A DNA stretch of 64,000 nucleotides from Caldimonas mangrovi (GCF_023721835.1 NZ_JAMKFE010000004.1:124001-188000); one strand, 5' to 3'; counted from the first letter of the stretch, positions 46,202 through 55,464 are shown. Notes: generated by a model not told the origin, from the letters alone. Program-made: numbers and translations.

Positions 46202-46360
46202 CGCGGTCGGGGTGTGCGTGGGCGCGGGATTGCGAATCCCGAGTCTAGGAACCACACCTCGCCGCGATCGCCGGAACAGCGGGGCGCGGCGGCCGCACTT
46301 CGGCGCAGCGGGCGCCGTGCACACCGCGGCGCGCACGCTGCTTGCAGCTTCTGCCGCCAC

Positions 46361-47290
46361 ATGGGGAAAATTTACATCGGTATCTCGGGCTGGCGCTACG
46401 CTCCGTGGCGGGGTGTCTTCTATCCGAAAGGGCTGCCGCAGCGGCTGGAACTGGCGTACGCGTCCCGCACTGCGCACAGCATCGAACTCAACGGCAGCTT
46501 CTATTCGCTGCAGCGTCCGCAACACTATGAACAGTGGCACGACGAGACGCCGCCGGGCTTCGTGTTCGCGGTCAAGGGACCGCGCTATGTCACGCACGTG
46601 CTCCGATTGAAGGGCGCCGAGCAGGCCCTGGCGAATTTCTTCGCCTCGGGCCTGTTCAAGCTGCGCGACAAGCTCGGGCCGCTGCTGTGGCAGTTCCCGC
46701 CCAGCTTCCGCTTCGAGCCGCAGACCTTCGATGCCTTTTTGCGCCTACTGCCCCAAAACACGGGGCAGGCACTGGCGCTGGCACGCCGCCGCGACGAGCG
46801 CATGAAGGGCCGCGCCTGTCTGGCGATCGATGCCGAGCGGCCGTTGCGCCACGCGGTCGAGGTTCGCCACGACAGCTTCCTCGACCCGGCCTTCGTGAAG
46901 CTGCTGCGTCGTCACAAGGTGGCGCTGGTCGTGGCCGACACCGCTGGCAAGTGGCCGTGGCGCGAGGACGTCACCGGCGATTTCGTCTACATGCGCCTGC
47001 ATGGCGATCAGGAGCTCTATGCGAGCGGCTACTCGCCCGAGGCGCTGTCGCGCTGGGCAGAACGCATGGAACGCTGGGCCCGCGGCGACCAGCCCGCCGA
47101 CGCCAGGTTGATCGACCCCGAACGGGCGCCGCGCCCGCGCGCTTCGCGCGACGTGTACTGCTATTTCGACAACGACGCCAAGGTCCATGCGCCCTTCGAC
47201 GCGGCCGGCCTGCGCTCGGCCTTGGGTCTGCCTGCGCCGGCGGTGGCGCCCGGCCAGCCGTGGGACGCTGTGACGGAAAGGCGGCGGTAA
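46361..47290 (+). CDS. DUF72 domain protein (YecE-like)
   Basis: 309 residues from ATG 46361. The TIM-barrel-like DUF72 family starts with IYIGISGWRYAPWRGVFYP, followed by SIELNGSFYSLQRPQHYEQW, FVFAVKGPRYVTH, LGPLLWQFPPSF, AVEVRHDSFLD and the C-terminal VYCYFDNDAKVHAPFDA. All family blocks are present. Function is unproven; a phosphodiesterase-like or sugar-isomerase-like role has been speculated from the fold. Single gene. Confidence 0.88.
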   Translation: MGKIYIGISGWRYAPWRGVFYPKGLPQRLELAYASRTAHSIELNGSFYSLQRPQHYEQWHDETPPGFVFAVKGPRYVTHVLRLKGAEQALANFFASGLFKLRDKLGPLLWQFPPSFRFEPQTFDAFLRLLPQNTGQALALARRRDERMKGRACLAIDAERPLRHAVEVRHDSFLDPAFVKLLRRHKVALVVADTAGKWPWREDVTGDFVYMRLHGDQELYASGYSPEALSRWAERMERWARGDQPADARLIDPERAPRPRASRDVYCYFDNDAKVHAPFDAAGLRSALGLPAPAVAPGQPWDAVTERRR

Positions 47291-47455
47291 GAACTGCCGC
47301 AGGCCGCCTGTGACCGAAATCACGGGCAGAATGGGCCGGCCCTCGCCGCCCGGTACGGGTCGTGCTTGAATCGGGACACAAGCGTCCTTCGGGCGCCTCA
47401 CGAACAGACAAGGAGACGCGGCTGTCCACCCGCTCGGGCGACGGCTGCCGTGCAG

Positions 47456-48169
47456 ATGGACGTACGCACGCTGCTGGCCGACCCGGCCTATCTGGACATG
47501 ACGCAGCGCCTGGTCGCCGCGCTGCTGATCGGCGCCGCGATCGGGCTGGAGCGCAGCTACCACGGCCGCCCGGCCGGTTTTCGCACCCACGCGCTGGTGT
47601 GCATGTCGACGGCGCTGCTGATGCTCATCACCGTCTACGAGACGCGCTGGTTCCCGGAGCTGACCGGGGGGCGCATCACGCTCGACCCGACGCGCATGAC
47701 CCAGGGCATCATGACCGGCATCGGCTTCCTGGGGGCCGGCACCATCATGAAGGAGGGACTGTCGGTGCGGGGCCTGACGACCGCCGCATCGATCTGGACC
47801 ACCGCCGCGATCGGCGTGCTGGTGGGCATCGGCTTCTTCTTCCCGGCGCTGCTGGCGACGGTGCTGACGCTGGGCACGCTGTCGCTGTTCCGCTGGGTCG
47901 AAAGCCGCATGCCTTCACAGTTCTACGCGCACTTCGCGGTGCGCTTCGACCGCCATGCGAAGATGGACGAGACCGAGCTGCGACGCCTGCTCAAGCGCTA
48001 CGGCTTCACCATCGCCAACCTGAACTACCGGCTCGACTCCGATGCCGGTTTCTTCGAGTACCGCATGGTGGTGCGCACCGGCAGTGCGGCCAACGCCAGC
48101 GCGCTGGCCGACATGCTCGACACGTTGGAAATCGTCAAGGAATTCCGCGTCTCGCCGCTGGGCGATTGA
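47456..48169 (+). CDS. MgtC/SapB-family membrane protein
   Basis: 237 residues from ATG 47456 (GTG 47450 is an alternative). Family hallmark LIGAAIGLERSYHGRPAGFRTHALVC is split by helices; MTGIGFLGAGTIMKEG and VRGLTTAASIWTTAAIGVLVGIG complete the conserved membrane core of four to five helices. The C-terminal soluble part (about 155-237) is ACT-like (ELRRLLKRYGFTIANLNYRL). MgtC proteins help cells survive low magnesium and modulate ATP synthase; the general family may act in magnesium transport. Single gene. Confidence 0.9.
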   Translation: MDVRTLLADPAYLDMTQRLVAALLIGAAIGLERSYHGRPAGFRTHALVCMSTALLMLITVYETRWFPELTGGRITLDPTRMTQGIMTGIGFLGAGTIMKEGLSVRGLTTAASIWTTAAIGVLVGIGFFFPALLATVLTLGTLSLFRWVESRMPSQFYAHFAVRFDRHAKMDETELRRLLKRYGFTIANLNYRLDSDAGFFEYRMVVRTGSAANASALADMLDTLEIVKEFRVSPLGD

Positions 48170-48260
48170 GCCTGCGCCACCCGAGCGCGGGTTTGCACGC
48201 CGGCCGCTTTGCCGCTACGGTTGCAGCCTTTCCCATGGTCACAACGGAGGGCGACTCGGC

Positions 48261-49025
48261 ATGTGGACGCGACGGTACTGGATCCTGGCAGCGGCGGTGG
48301 TGCTTGCAGCGTGCGGCAGCACGCCCGGGCAGGAGGCCAAGCCGGCCGGCAACCGCGTGGTCGCGGCCCGCTACATCGGTGTCCTGCCGTGTGCCGACTG
48401 CCGCGGCGTGCGCGCCGACCTGCTGCTCTACACCGAGCCGGGCGGCGCGCCGGCAGGCTACGAGCTGATCCAGACCTACCTCGGCACGCGCGATGGCGAC
48501 CGCAGCTTCACCAGTTCGGGGCCCTGGAGCTCCGGGCGTGGCGTGCCGCAGGACCAGCAAGCCCTCGTGATCCAGCTCGACGCCGGGCAGCCCGGCCGCG
48601 GGCGCAGCTTTCGCCAGATCGGCCCGCGGGTGCTGCGCGCGCTCGATGCCAACCTGGGCGACCTGCCGGCCCACATGCCGCGCAGTCTGCTGCGGGTGCC
48701 TGACAACCTGCCGACGTCGGCCATCGTGCTGACGCAAGGCGACGCTGCCCAGCCGGTCGACGTGCCGAGCGGGCAACAGGTGGTCCTGATGCTCGCCAGC
48801 CAACCGAGTGCGGGCTACGGGTGGGCGGTGATCGACGGCCCGCCGCCGCAACTTGCGCCGACGGGAGAGCCGGTGCACGTCCCCGACGCCAACGGCACCG
48901 GCTACGACCTCTTTCGCTATCAGCCCGCACAGCCCGGGACCTATACGCTGCGTCTGGCGTACCGGGCGCAATCCGGGGCGCCGGCGCCCCTTGCCGAGCT
49001 GACGTTTCGCGTGAACGTGCGCTGA
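48261..49025 (+). CDS. Lipoprotein fusing an NlpE-like domain to a chagasin-type protease-inhibitor domain
   Basis: 254 residues from ATG 48261 (GGAGG further upstream). Lipobox LAAC with Cys18 lipidated. Residues about 35-130 are NlpE-like: YIGVLPCADCRGVRADLLLY with the Cys44/Cys47 C-x-x-C pair, then LYTEPGG and YELIQTYLGT. Residues about 150-254 match inhibitor family I42 (chagasin): SGQQVVLMLASQPSAGYGWA, the loop equivalent to NPTTGYxW, then YDLFRYQPAQPGTYTLRLAY. NlpE relays surface stress to Cpx; chagasins block papain-like proteases. The joined role is unknown. Confidence 0.8.
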   Translation: MWTRRYWILAAAVVLAACGSTPGQEAKPAGNRVVAARYIGVLPCADCRGVRADLLLYTEPGGAPAGYELIQTYLGTRDGDRSFTSSGPWSSGRGVPQDQQALVIQLDAGQPGRGRSFRQIGPRVLRALDANLGDLPAHMPRSLLRVPDNLPTSAIVLTQGDAAQPVDVPSGQQVVLMLASQPSAGYGWAVIDGPPPQLAPTGEPVHVPDANGTGYDLFRYQPAQPGTYTLRLAYRAQSGAPAPLAELTFRVNVR

Positions 49026-49360
49026 TCGATCCGCCCGGGCGACCACCAGGCAGCGGTGCCCCGCTGCCTTTTTTCTTTTCGCGCTGTTGCAACGAGCCAT
49101 GCCGTTACCAACCGGTACAGCTGCGTGCGGTGCCGGCTGCCACGGCGGACGTGGGCGATCACCTTCCTGCCGGTAGCCGGCCCGCCCCAGCCCGGGCATC
49201 CGGGGGCCGCCGCGTTGTCCGTCCTGGTCGGCAGCCGCCGGGCCGGGCGGGCACGCTGATTGATCTGGGCCTTCTCGCTCCGCCTGCGGCGTAGCGGCAG
49301 TCCGCGGACCCGACGCCATGGTCCGCCCATTGACAGATTCGACATATCAAGGAGTACAAG
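49026..49360. other. 335-bp intergenic region before the DUF5666 gene
   Basis: Holds the terminator of the NlpE/chagasin gene at 49049-49074. I see no gene, tRNA or further repeat in the rest; the promoter of the DUF5666 gene should lie in the last 150 bases but has no striking match. Confidence 0.5.
49049..49074 (+). terminator. Rho-independent terminator after the NlpE/chagasin lipoprotein gene
   Basis: Stem GGCAGCGG / CCGCTGCC with loop TGCC, followed immediately by TTTTTT. It starts 24 bases after the stop codon. Confidence 0.88.
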
Positions 49361-50581
49361 ATGTTGCAGCCTTTCAGCGTGCTCAACCGCCGCGCGCGCA
49401 CCGCGGCGCTGGCCTTCGCGTCTGCGCTGGCCCTGGTCGCCTGCGGCGGTGGGGGCGGTGGTGGTGACGATGACGACGGGGGCGGAGGCGGGGGCGAGCA
49501 GCGCGCCGGTGTCTACGCCTCGGGCCGTGTCGAAGGCTACGGCTCCGTGGTCGTCAACGGCGTGCACTACGACCACGCGTCAGCCACCGTGCGCGACGAA
49601 GACGGCAACACCGTCAACAGCGCCTACCTGCGCCTGGGCACCGTCGTCGACGTGGTCGGCGGCCCGATCTCGGTCGACGCGAGCGGCGTGCCGCGCAGCA
49701 CTGCGAGCGAGTTGCGCTTCGCCAGCCAGATCCGCGGCCCCGTGACCGCGCTCGGTGCCGATTCGATGACGGTGCTCGGCCAGACGGTGTCGCTCAGCGC
49801 CATCACGGTATTCGAGGGCTTCACCGGCGGGCGCGCGGGGCTCGACGTCGGCGATCTGGTCGAGGTCTCCGGTTTCCTGGACGCCGGGACGGGCGCCTAT
49901 GCGGCCAGCCGCGTCGAGTTCGAGGACCACTTGAACGGCTACCGTCTGCAAGGGCGGGTCGCGAACCTCAACACCGGCGCGCAGACCTTCACGATCGGCG
50001 GCGCGACCATTTCGTACGCCGCCGTGGCGTCCGGCGATCGGCCGCCACTCGAGAACGGCCTGCTGGTGCGGGCGCTGCTGCAGACGACCCAGCAGTCGGG
50101 TGCCTGGGTCGCCACTGAACTGCGCGACTCGCGGCGCGAGGTGGAGGACGTGGAGGCCGCCGAAGTCGAGGGCTACGTCAGCGGGTTCGCCTCGCTGGCG
50201 GAGTTCCAGGTCGACGGCCTGCCGGTCGATGCGTCCGGTGCCGGCGTCGATTTCGAGGACGGCAGCAGCGCCGGGGTGGTCGACGGCGTGCGCGTCGAGG
50301 TCGAGGGCGAGATCCTCGACGGTGTGCTGGTGGCACGCAAGGTCGAGTTCGAGGACGACGACGATGACGAGGACAAGTTCGAAGTCAGCGGCTTGATCGA
50401 ATCGATCAACCTGCTGGCGCAGACCTTCGTCGTCCAGGGCGTCACGGTCGAATTCGCGGGTGCCACGCTGGAGGGCGGCACGCTGTTGAACCTGCAGACC
50501 GGCGCGCGTGTCGAGGTCGAGGGCGGCTTGACCGACAGCGGCGCCCAACTCGACGCCAGCGTCATCCGCTTCGACGACTGA
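49361..50581 (+). CDS. DUF5666 repeat lipoprotein
   Basis: 406 residues from ATG 49361 (AAGGAG upstream). Signal sequence and lipobox LVAC (Cys28), then a poly-Gly and poly-Asp linker (about 29-46). The rest is about five related beta-rich units of 60-75 residues, each with a pattern like V.G.V..l....f.v.G..V....T...., visible at GYGSVVVNGVHYD, RGPVTALGADSMTVLGQTV, RVANLNTGAQTFTIGGATI, YVSGFASLAEFQVDGLPVD and LIESINLLAQTFVVQGVTVE, several ending VEFED. Matches DUF5666, an OB-like repeat of surface lipoproteins. Function unknown. Confidence 0.88.
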   Translation: MLQPFSVLNRRARTAALAFASALALVACGGGGGGGDDDDGGGGGGEQRAGVYASGRVEGYGSVVVNGVHYDHASATVRDEDGNTVNSAYLRLGTVVDVVGGPISVDASGVPRSTASELRFASQIRGPVTALGADSMTVLGQTVSLSAITVFEGFTGGRAGLDVGDLVEVSGFLDAGTGAYAASRVEFEDHLNGYRLQGRVANLNTGAQTFTIGGATISYAAVASGDRPPLENGLLVRALLQTTQQSGAWVATELRDSRREVEDVEAAEVEGYVSGFASLAEFQVDGLPVDASGAGVDFEDGSSAGVVDGVRVEVEGEILDGVLVARKVEFEDDDDDEDKFEVSGLIESINLLAQTFVVQGVTVEFAGATLEGGTLLNLQTGARVEVEGGLTDSGAQLDASVIRFDD

Positions 50582-50609
50582 CGCACGCACCCTGCTCGGG
50601 GAGAAACGC

Positions 50610-50636
50610 GGCGGCCCTGCGGGGCCGCCCTTTTTT
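50610..50636 (+). terminator. Rho-independent terminator after the DUF5666 gene
   Basis: Stem GGCGGCCC / GGGCCGCC with loop TGCG, then C and TTTTTT. It lies 29 bases after the stop codon and 10 bases before the convergent cadR-like gene's stop. Confidence 0.9.
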
Positions 50637-50646
50637 CTTCGAGGTT

Positions 50647-51105
50647 TCAGCGCCGGTGCACGCGCCCGATGTGGTCGGTGGCGCCGCCGGCCGGCGCCAC
50701 GGCTGGCGCCGGGTCTTGCTGCTCCAGCCGCTCGAGGATGCCGCAATCGCGGCCCGCTCCCGGCTGCGTGCAGGCCACTCGCAACTCGCGCAATTGCGCC
50801 TGCAGCTGCTTCAGCTCGCGGATGCGTTGCGCGACGTGGTCGAGGTGCTCGTCGATGACCGCATTCGCTTCGCCGCAGTCGTCCTGCGGACGGTCTCGCA
50901 GGGCCAGCAGCGTGCGGATCTCGTCGAGCGACAGGTCGAGCGCCCGGCAGTGGCGGATGAAGCGCAGCCGGCCGACGTGCGCGTCGTCGTAGCGGCGGTA
51001 GTTCGACTCGGTGCGCGGCGGCTCGGGCAGCAGGCCGGCACGTTCGTAGTAGCGGATGGTTTCCACCGGCGTGTCGCTGGCGGTGGCAAGGTCACCGATT
51101 TTCAT
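50647..51105 (-). CDS. cadR: Cd(II)/Pb(II)-responsive MerR-family regulator (CadR/PbrR type)
   Basis: 152 residues from ATG 51105. MerR helix-turn-helix (MKIGDLATASDTPVETIRYYERAGLLP is split over the first 30 residues), dimerisation helix, and the metal-binding cysteines of the CadR/PbrR class: Cys in DDCGEAN and the loop C-T-Q-P-G-A-G-R-D-C (ACTQPGAGRDCGILERL). These sense Cd, Pb or Zn. The C-terminus has no long His-rich tail as in Pseudomonas CadR but a short HIGRVHRR. It is divergent from the cation-efflux gene and probably twists the long-spacer promoter between them. Confidence 0.9.
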   Translation of the reverse strand: MKIGDLATASDTPVETIRYYERAGLLPEPPRTESNYRRYDDAHVGRLRFIRHCRALDLSLDEIRTLLALRDRPQDDCGEANAVIDEHLDHVAQRIRELKQLQAQLRELRVACTQPGAGRDCGILERLEQQDPAPAVAPAGGATDHIGRVHRR

Positions 51106-51107
51106 GC

Positions 51108-51138
51108 TTGACTCTGGAGCGGCTACAGGGTTTTCAAT
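51108..51138 (+). promoter_or_regulatory. MerR-type promoter/operator with 19-bp spacer
   Basis: TTGACT (-35) and TTCAAT (-10) are separated by 19 bases, the over-long spacing that MerR regulators correct by DNA distortion. The spacer contains an imperfect dyad ACTCTGGAG-CGG-CTACAGGGT (7 of 9 matches), similar to known CadR/PbrR/ZntR operators. It directs transcription towards the efflux gene, which starts 27 bases after the -10. Confidence 0.8.
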
Positions 51139-51164
51139 CGAATCTACTTCGAAAAAGGTGACCC

Positions 51165-51797
51165 ATGTCCGCACATTGTCATGACCATGGCTGCAACGCC
51201 GACACCTCCCAGGCGCGCGACCCTCGCTGGCGCCGCGCGTTGTGGGTGGCCCTCGTCGTCAACGCCGGGATGTTCCTCGTCGAGGTGACCGGCGGCCTGT
51301 CGGCCGAGTCGGCCGCGCTGCTGGCCGACGCCGTCGACTTTGCCGCCGACGCCGTCAACTACGGCCTGTCGCTCGCCGTCATCGGCCTTGCCGCTGTGTG
51401 GGGCTCGCGGGTCGCGTGGCTGAAGGGCTGGGCCATGGCGCTGTACGGCCTGGGCGTGCTCGTCCATGCCGGCTGGCTGGCGTGGCAGGGTTCCTCGCCC
51501 CACGCGCCGACCATGGGCAGCATCGGCCTGCTGGCGCTGGTCGCCAACCTCGGCGTGGCCGTCATGTTGTACCGGTTCCGCAAGGGCGACGCGAATGCCG
51601 AATCGGTCTGGCTGTGCTCCCGCAACGACGCGCTGGCAAATATCGCCATCGTGCTGGCGGCGCTCGGGGTGTTCGGCACCGGCGCGGCCTGGCCCGACCT
51701 CGTCGTGGCCGGCATCATCGCCGCGCTGGGTGTCTCGGGCGGCCTGCGGGTGCTGCGCAGCGCTCGACACGAGCTGCGGGCTCACGCCCACGCCTGA
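51165..51797 (+). CDS. Cation-diffusion-facilitator-like heavy-metal exporter, short form
   Basis: 210 residues. The N-terminus MSAHCHDHGCNAD carries His and Cys residues that may capture metal. Six hydrophobic segments follow, with DAVDFAADAVNYG in helix II and SRNDALANIAIVL in helix V, the sites that bind the transported ion in CDF proteins. There is no cytoplasmic C-terminal domain of 80-100 residues as in YiiP, only a short RHELRAHAHA tail. Divergent from the CadR-type regulator, so likely induced by Cd, Pb or Zn. Confidence 0.85.
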   Translation: MSAHCHDHGCNADTSQARDPRWRRALWVALVVNAGMFLVEVTGGLSAESAALLADAVDFAADAVNYGLSLAVIGLAAVWGSRVAWLKGWAMALYGLGVLVHAGWLAWQGSSPHAPTMGSIGLLALVANLGVAVMLYRFRKGDANAESVWLCSRNDALANIAIVLAALGVFGTGAAWPDLVVAGIIAALGVSGGLRVLRSARHELRAHAHA

Positions 51798-51943
51798 GAC
51801 GCGCGCCGCTCACGAGCAACGGCTGCTGCGCACCCCGTGATCAGCTCCGGGTTCCGCAGGTCCCGACGACCCGCTCAGCGTCATCGCCGCCTTGCGCTGG
51901 TGCAAGACGCCTGGCCGCCCGGCACGGCCCGGGCGAGGCGTGC

Positions 51944-53344
51944 TCAGGTCGCCAGGCGCGCCCGGTGCCGGGCGATCTGCGCCCGCACCTGGGCCGGCGC
52001 GGTGCCGCCGAGGATGTTGCGCGCGTTCAGCGAGCCGCGCAGCGACAGCACCTCGTAGACGTCGTTGCCCACCAGCGGCGAGAAGCCGCGCAACGTCTCG
52101 ATCGGCAGCTCGGACAAGTCGACGCCCTGCTGCAACGCCGTCTTCACCGCGTGCGCGACCACCTCGTGCGCGTCGCGGAAGGGCAGGCCCTTCTTGACCA
52201 TGTAGTCGGCCAGGTCGGTGGCGGTGGCATAGCCCTTCAGCGCCGCGCGCTCCATCGCTTCCGGCTTCACGGTGATGCCGCCCACCATCTCGGCGAAGAT
52301 GCGCAGCGTGTCCTTCAGCGTGTCGACGGTGTCGAAGAGCGGCTCCTTGTCTTCCTGGTTGTCCTTGTTGTAGGCCAGCGGCTGGCCCTTCATCAGCGTG
52401 ATCAGGCCCATCAGGTGGCCCACCACGCGACCGGTCTTGCCGCGCGCCAGTTCGGGCACGTCGGGGTTCTTCTTCTGCGGCATGATGGACGAGCCGGTGC
52501 AGAAGCGGTCGGCGATGTCGATGAAGCCGAAGCTCTGGCTCATCCACAGCACCAGCTCCTCGGACAGGCGCGACACGTGCACCATCGCCAGCGACGCGGC
52601 GGCGGTGAACTCGATCGCGAAGTCGCGGTCGCTCACTGCGTCCAGCGAGTTCTGGCACACGCCGTCCATGGCCAGCGTCTTCGCGACGCGTTCGCGGTCC
52701 AGCGGGTAGCTGGTGCCGGCCAGTGCGGCTGCACCGAGCGGCAGGCGATTGACCCGGCGGCGCACGTCGCCCATGCGTTCGGCGTCGCGCGCGAACATTT
52801 CCACGTAGGCCAGCATGTGGTGGCCGAAGCTGACCGGCTGCGCCACCTGCAGGTGCGTGAAGCCGGGCAGGATCACCTCGGCGTTCTGGTCGGCGAGCCC
52901 GAGCAACGCGCCTTGCAGGTCGCCGAGCAGGCCGTCGATCAGGTCGATCTCGCCGCGCAGCCACAGCCGCACGTCGGTGGCGACCTGGTCGTTGCGCGAG
53001 CGGCCGGTGTGCAGCCGCTTGCCGGCGTCGCCGATCAACTGCGTCAGGCGGGCCTCGATGTTCAGGTGCACGTCCTCCAGATCGAGCTTCCACTCGAACG
53101 CGCCGGACTCGATCTCCTGGGCGATCTGAGCCAGGCCGCGCTGGATGGCTGTATGGTCGTCGGCGGAAATCACCCCTTGCGCGGCCAGCATCTCGGCGTG
53201 CGCGAGCGAGCCGTCGATGTCGGCGCGCCACAGGCGCTGGTCGAAGAACACGCTCGCGGTATAGCGTTTGACCAGCTCGCTCATCGGCTCGGAGAACAGG
53301 GCGGACCAGGCTTCGGATTTCTTGTCGAGTTGGTTGGCGGACAT
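51944..53344 (-). CDS. argH: Argininosuccinate lyase
   Basis: 466 residues, the usual length. Fumarase-superfamily signature [12 protein letters not shown] with the catalytic Ser in the flexible loop; also [13 protein letters not shown], and [10 protein letters not shown]-like catalytic region ([17 protein letters not shown]). Cleaves argininosuccinate to arginine and fumarate, the last step of arginine synthesis. No other arginine gene is adjacent. Its start is divergent from an AlgZ-like kinase, an arrangement also seen in Pseudomonas. Confidence 0.97.
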   Translation of the reverse strand: MSANQLDKKSEAWSALFSEPMSELVKRYTASVFFDQRLWRADIDGSLAHAEMLAAQGVISADDHTAIQRGLAQIAQEIESGAFEWKLDLEDVHLNIEARLTQLIGDAGKRLHTGRSRNDQVATDVRLWLRGEIDLIDGLLGDLQGALLGLADQNAEVILPGFTHLQVAQPVSFGHHMLAYVEMFARDAERMGDVRRRVNRLPLGAAALAGTSYPLDRERVAKTLAMDGVCQNSLDAVSDRDFAIEFTAAASLAMVHVSRLSEELVLWMSQSFGFIDIADRFCTGSSIMPQKKNPDVPELARGKTGRVVGHLMGLITLMKGQPLAYNKDNQEDKEPLFDTVDTLKDTLRIFAEMVGGITVKPEAMERAALKGYATATDLADYMVKKGLPFRDAHEVVAHAVKTALQQGVDLSELPIETLRGFSPLVGNDVYEVLSLRGSLNARNILGGTAPAQVRAQIARHRARLAT

Positions 53345-53478
53345 GATGAGCGGCGGTGTGGCGCCCGACAGGCGCGGCGCATGAGGCTTGCCGCAGGCTG
53401 GGGCTGTCTTGGAGAATCGGCGGACTGCACTTGGGCGCCACGCGGCGCGAAAGTGCCCAGATTCTAGGAGACTCCCGC

Positions 53479-54582
53479 TTGCCCACCCCCGGCACGCCCG
53501 CCCGCAAGGCGCGGCCGACCCAGCCGACCAGCCAGTTCGGCGCCACCACGATCTTCGACCATGTCGGCGGCGCGGCCGCGGCGAGCCAGGCGGCCGCCGC
53601 GCTGTCGCCGTTCGACGCCTGCCAGGTGGGCGTCGTGCTGCGGGCGGTGCTGTTCGTGCATGCGGTGGTCGCGGTGGCGATCAGTTTTGTCGTCGCCGAC
53701 CTCGGCGGCTGGCTGCTCGGCTTCGCCTATGGCGCGGGCGTCGCGCTGCCGGCCACGCTGGCCTGGCTGGTGGTCGCCTGTGCGCTCAAGAAGCCGCTCG
53801 CGCGCCTGTCGGAGCCGCTGCAGTGGCTGGTGGCGGCCGGCCTGGGGGCGCTGTGCGCCGCCTATGGCTGGTGGCAGGTCGGCCTGCTCGAGCTGCCACT
53901 GACGCAGCAGGTGACACAGATCGCGCCGATGCTGGCCGGCGCCGGCCTCGCTGCGGCGTTGTTCTATGCGCTGAGGCTGCGGTCGCGCAGCGAGCTGCCG
54001 GCCGTCACGCAGGCCCGCCTCAACGAGCTGCAGTCGCGCATCCGGCCGCACTTCCTGTTCAACACGCTCAACACGGCGATCGCCCTGGTGCGCATCGACC
54101 CGGCGCGCGCCGAAAGCGTGCTCGAAGACCTGTCCGAGCTGTTCCGCGTGGCGCTCATCGAGTCGGGCAGTTCGGTCACGCTGGCCGAGGAGGTCGACCT
54201 CGCGCAGCGCTACCTGGCGATCGAGCAGATCCGCTTCGGCACCCGGCTGCAGGTGATCTGGGAACTCGACGCCACGGCCGGCAAGGCGCGCGTGCCGCCG
54301 CTGCTGCTGCAGCCGCTGGTGGAGAATGCGGTGCGCCACGGCGTCGAGCCGTCGCCCGAGGGAGGCTGGGTGCGGGTGCGCACGACGCTGCGCCGCGGGC
54401 AGGCGATCGTCTCGGTGACCAATTCCATGCCCAGCGCGCCGGGCCCGAGCACGGCCGGCCACGGCATCGCGCTGCGCAACGTGAAGGAGCGGCTGCGGCT
54501 GATGCACGACGTCACCGTGCATTTCGCTGCCGGGCCCGAGCGTGACACCTGGCGCGTGCAGATCGCCGTGCCGGTGGAGTGA
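53479..54582 (+). CDS. LytS/AlgZ-type sensor histidine kinase
   Basis: 367 residues from TTG 53479, selected because AGGAG lies eight bases upstream and no ATG occurs before the membrane region. Four hydrophobic helices (about 55-165) form the sensor. The His_kinase domain begins with [20 protein letters not shown], His191 being the phospho-acceptor, followed by an HATPase with [14 protein letters not shown] and the G-box region [13 protein letters not shown]. This is the LytS/YehU/AlgZ class. The response regulator follows 27 bases downstream. Positioned beside argH like algZ (fimS) of Pseudomonas. Confidence 0.9.
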   Translation: MPTPGTPARKARPTQPTSQFGATTIFDHVGGAAAASQAAAALSPFDACQVGVVLRAVLFVHAVVAVAISFVVADLGGWLLGFAYGAGVALPATLAWLVVACALKKPLARLSEPLQWLVAAGLGALCAAYGWWQVGLLELPLTQQVTQIAPMLAGAGLAAALFYALRLRSRSELPAVTQARLNELQSRIRPHFLFNTLNTAIALVRIDPARAESVLEDLSELFRVALIESGSSVTLAEEVDLAQRYLAIEQIRFGTRLQVIWELDATAGKARVPPLLLQPLVENAVRHGVEPSPEGGWVRVRTTLRRGQAIVSVTNSMPSAPGPSTAGHGIALRNVKERLRLMHDVTVHFAAGPERDTWRVQIAVPVE

Positions 54583-54609
54583 ACCGAACAAGCGGAGGGG
54601 TAGACGCAG

Positions 54610-55368
54610 ATGCTGAGGGTGCTGATCGTCGACGATGAAGAACTGGCGCGGCTGCGGCTGCGCAGCCTGCTCGGCGAATGCCAGTCGCCGACGGCCGAGG
54701 TGGCCGGCGAAGCGGGCAGTGCGGTGCAGGCCTTGAGCTGGCTCGCGCAGCACCGCTGCGACGTGGTGCTGCTCGACGTGCAGATGCCGGGAGCCGACGG
54801 CACCCAGCTCGCGCAGCAACTGCGCAGCCAGGCCGACCCGCCCGCGGTGGTGTTCGTCACCGCGCATGCCGAGCACGCCGTCACCGCCTTCGAACTCGAC
54901 GCCGTGGACTACCTCACCAAGCCGGTACGGCGCGAGCGGCTTCAGGCCGCACTCGCACGCGCGGCCGAGCGGCTCAAGACCCGCGCCGCCGCCCCCGAGT
55001 CCGACGAGCCGGTGCTGGTCGTCAACGACCGCGGGCGGGTCACGCGGGTGCCGCTGTCCGAGGTGCTGTATCTAAAGGCCGAGCTGAAGTACGTCACGCT
55101 GCGCACCGTGCACCACACCTACGTGCTGGACGACTCGTTGTCCGAGCTGGAAGAGCGGCTGGGCCCGCGCTTTCTGCGCATCCACCGCAACGCGCTGGTC
55201 GCGCGGCGCGCGATACGGGCGCTCGAACGGCGCATGGTGGCAGGTGACGACGAAGACGCCGGCAAGGAAGGCTGGGCGGTGCGTGTCGAAGGCATCGGCG
55301 AATGGCTTGCGGTGTCGCGCCGCCAGGTGGCGGCCGTCCGGGAGGCGCTGACCACCGAGGGTCTGTAG
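54610..55368 (+). CDS. LytTR-family response regulator (AlgR-like)
   Basis: 252 residues. Receiver with Asp56 in VVLLDVQMPGADG and acidic residues DDEE (8-11), then a LytTR DNA-binding domain (about 140-245: RGRVTRVPLSEVLYLKAELK, GPRFLRIHRNALVARRAIRA). AlgR-type regulators bind direct-repeat sites and control surface properties or polysaccharide. It forms an operon with the upstream kinase. The downstream gene starts 96 bases on behind its own Pho-box-like repeats. Confidence 0.92.
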   Translation: MLRVLIVDDEELARLRLRSLLGECQSPTAEVAGEAGSAVQALSWLAQHRCDVVLLDVQMPGADGTQLAQQLRSQADPPAVVFVTAHAEHAVTAFELDAVDYLTKPVRRERLQAALARAAERLKTRAAAPESDEPVLVVNDRGRVTRVPLSEVLYLKAELKYVTLRTVHHTYVLDDSLSELEERLGPRFLRIHRNALVARRAIRALERRMVAGDDEDAGKEGWAVRVEGIGEWLAVSRRQVAAVREALTTEGL

Positions 55369-55411
55369 GGCACGCACCGCGCCTGCACCGGCCGCGTGGC
55401 TTTTCACCAAA

Positions 55412-55440
55412 GCGTCATCCGGCTGACGCGGCGGCGTCAC
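55412..55440 (+). promoter_or_regulatory. Weak Pho-box-like direct repeats before the lipid-remodelling pair
   Basis: Three 7-base units start exactly 11 bases apart: GCGTCAT, CTGACGC, GCGTCAC. Against CTGTCAT the matches are 5, 4 and 4 of 7. The spacing is that of a Pho box, the sequence only partly so. It ends 24 bases before the metallophosphoesterase start. Confidence 0.35.
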
Positions 55441-55464
55441 GGCCCGCCGCCACCATGAGGGTCC

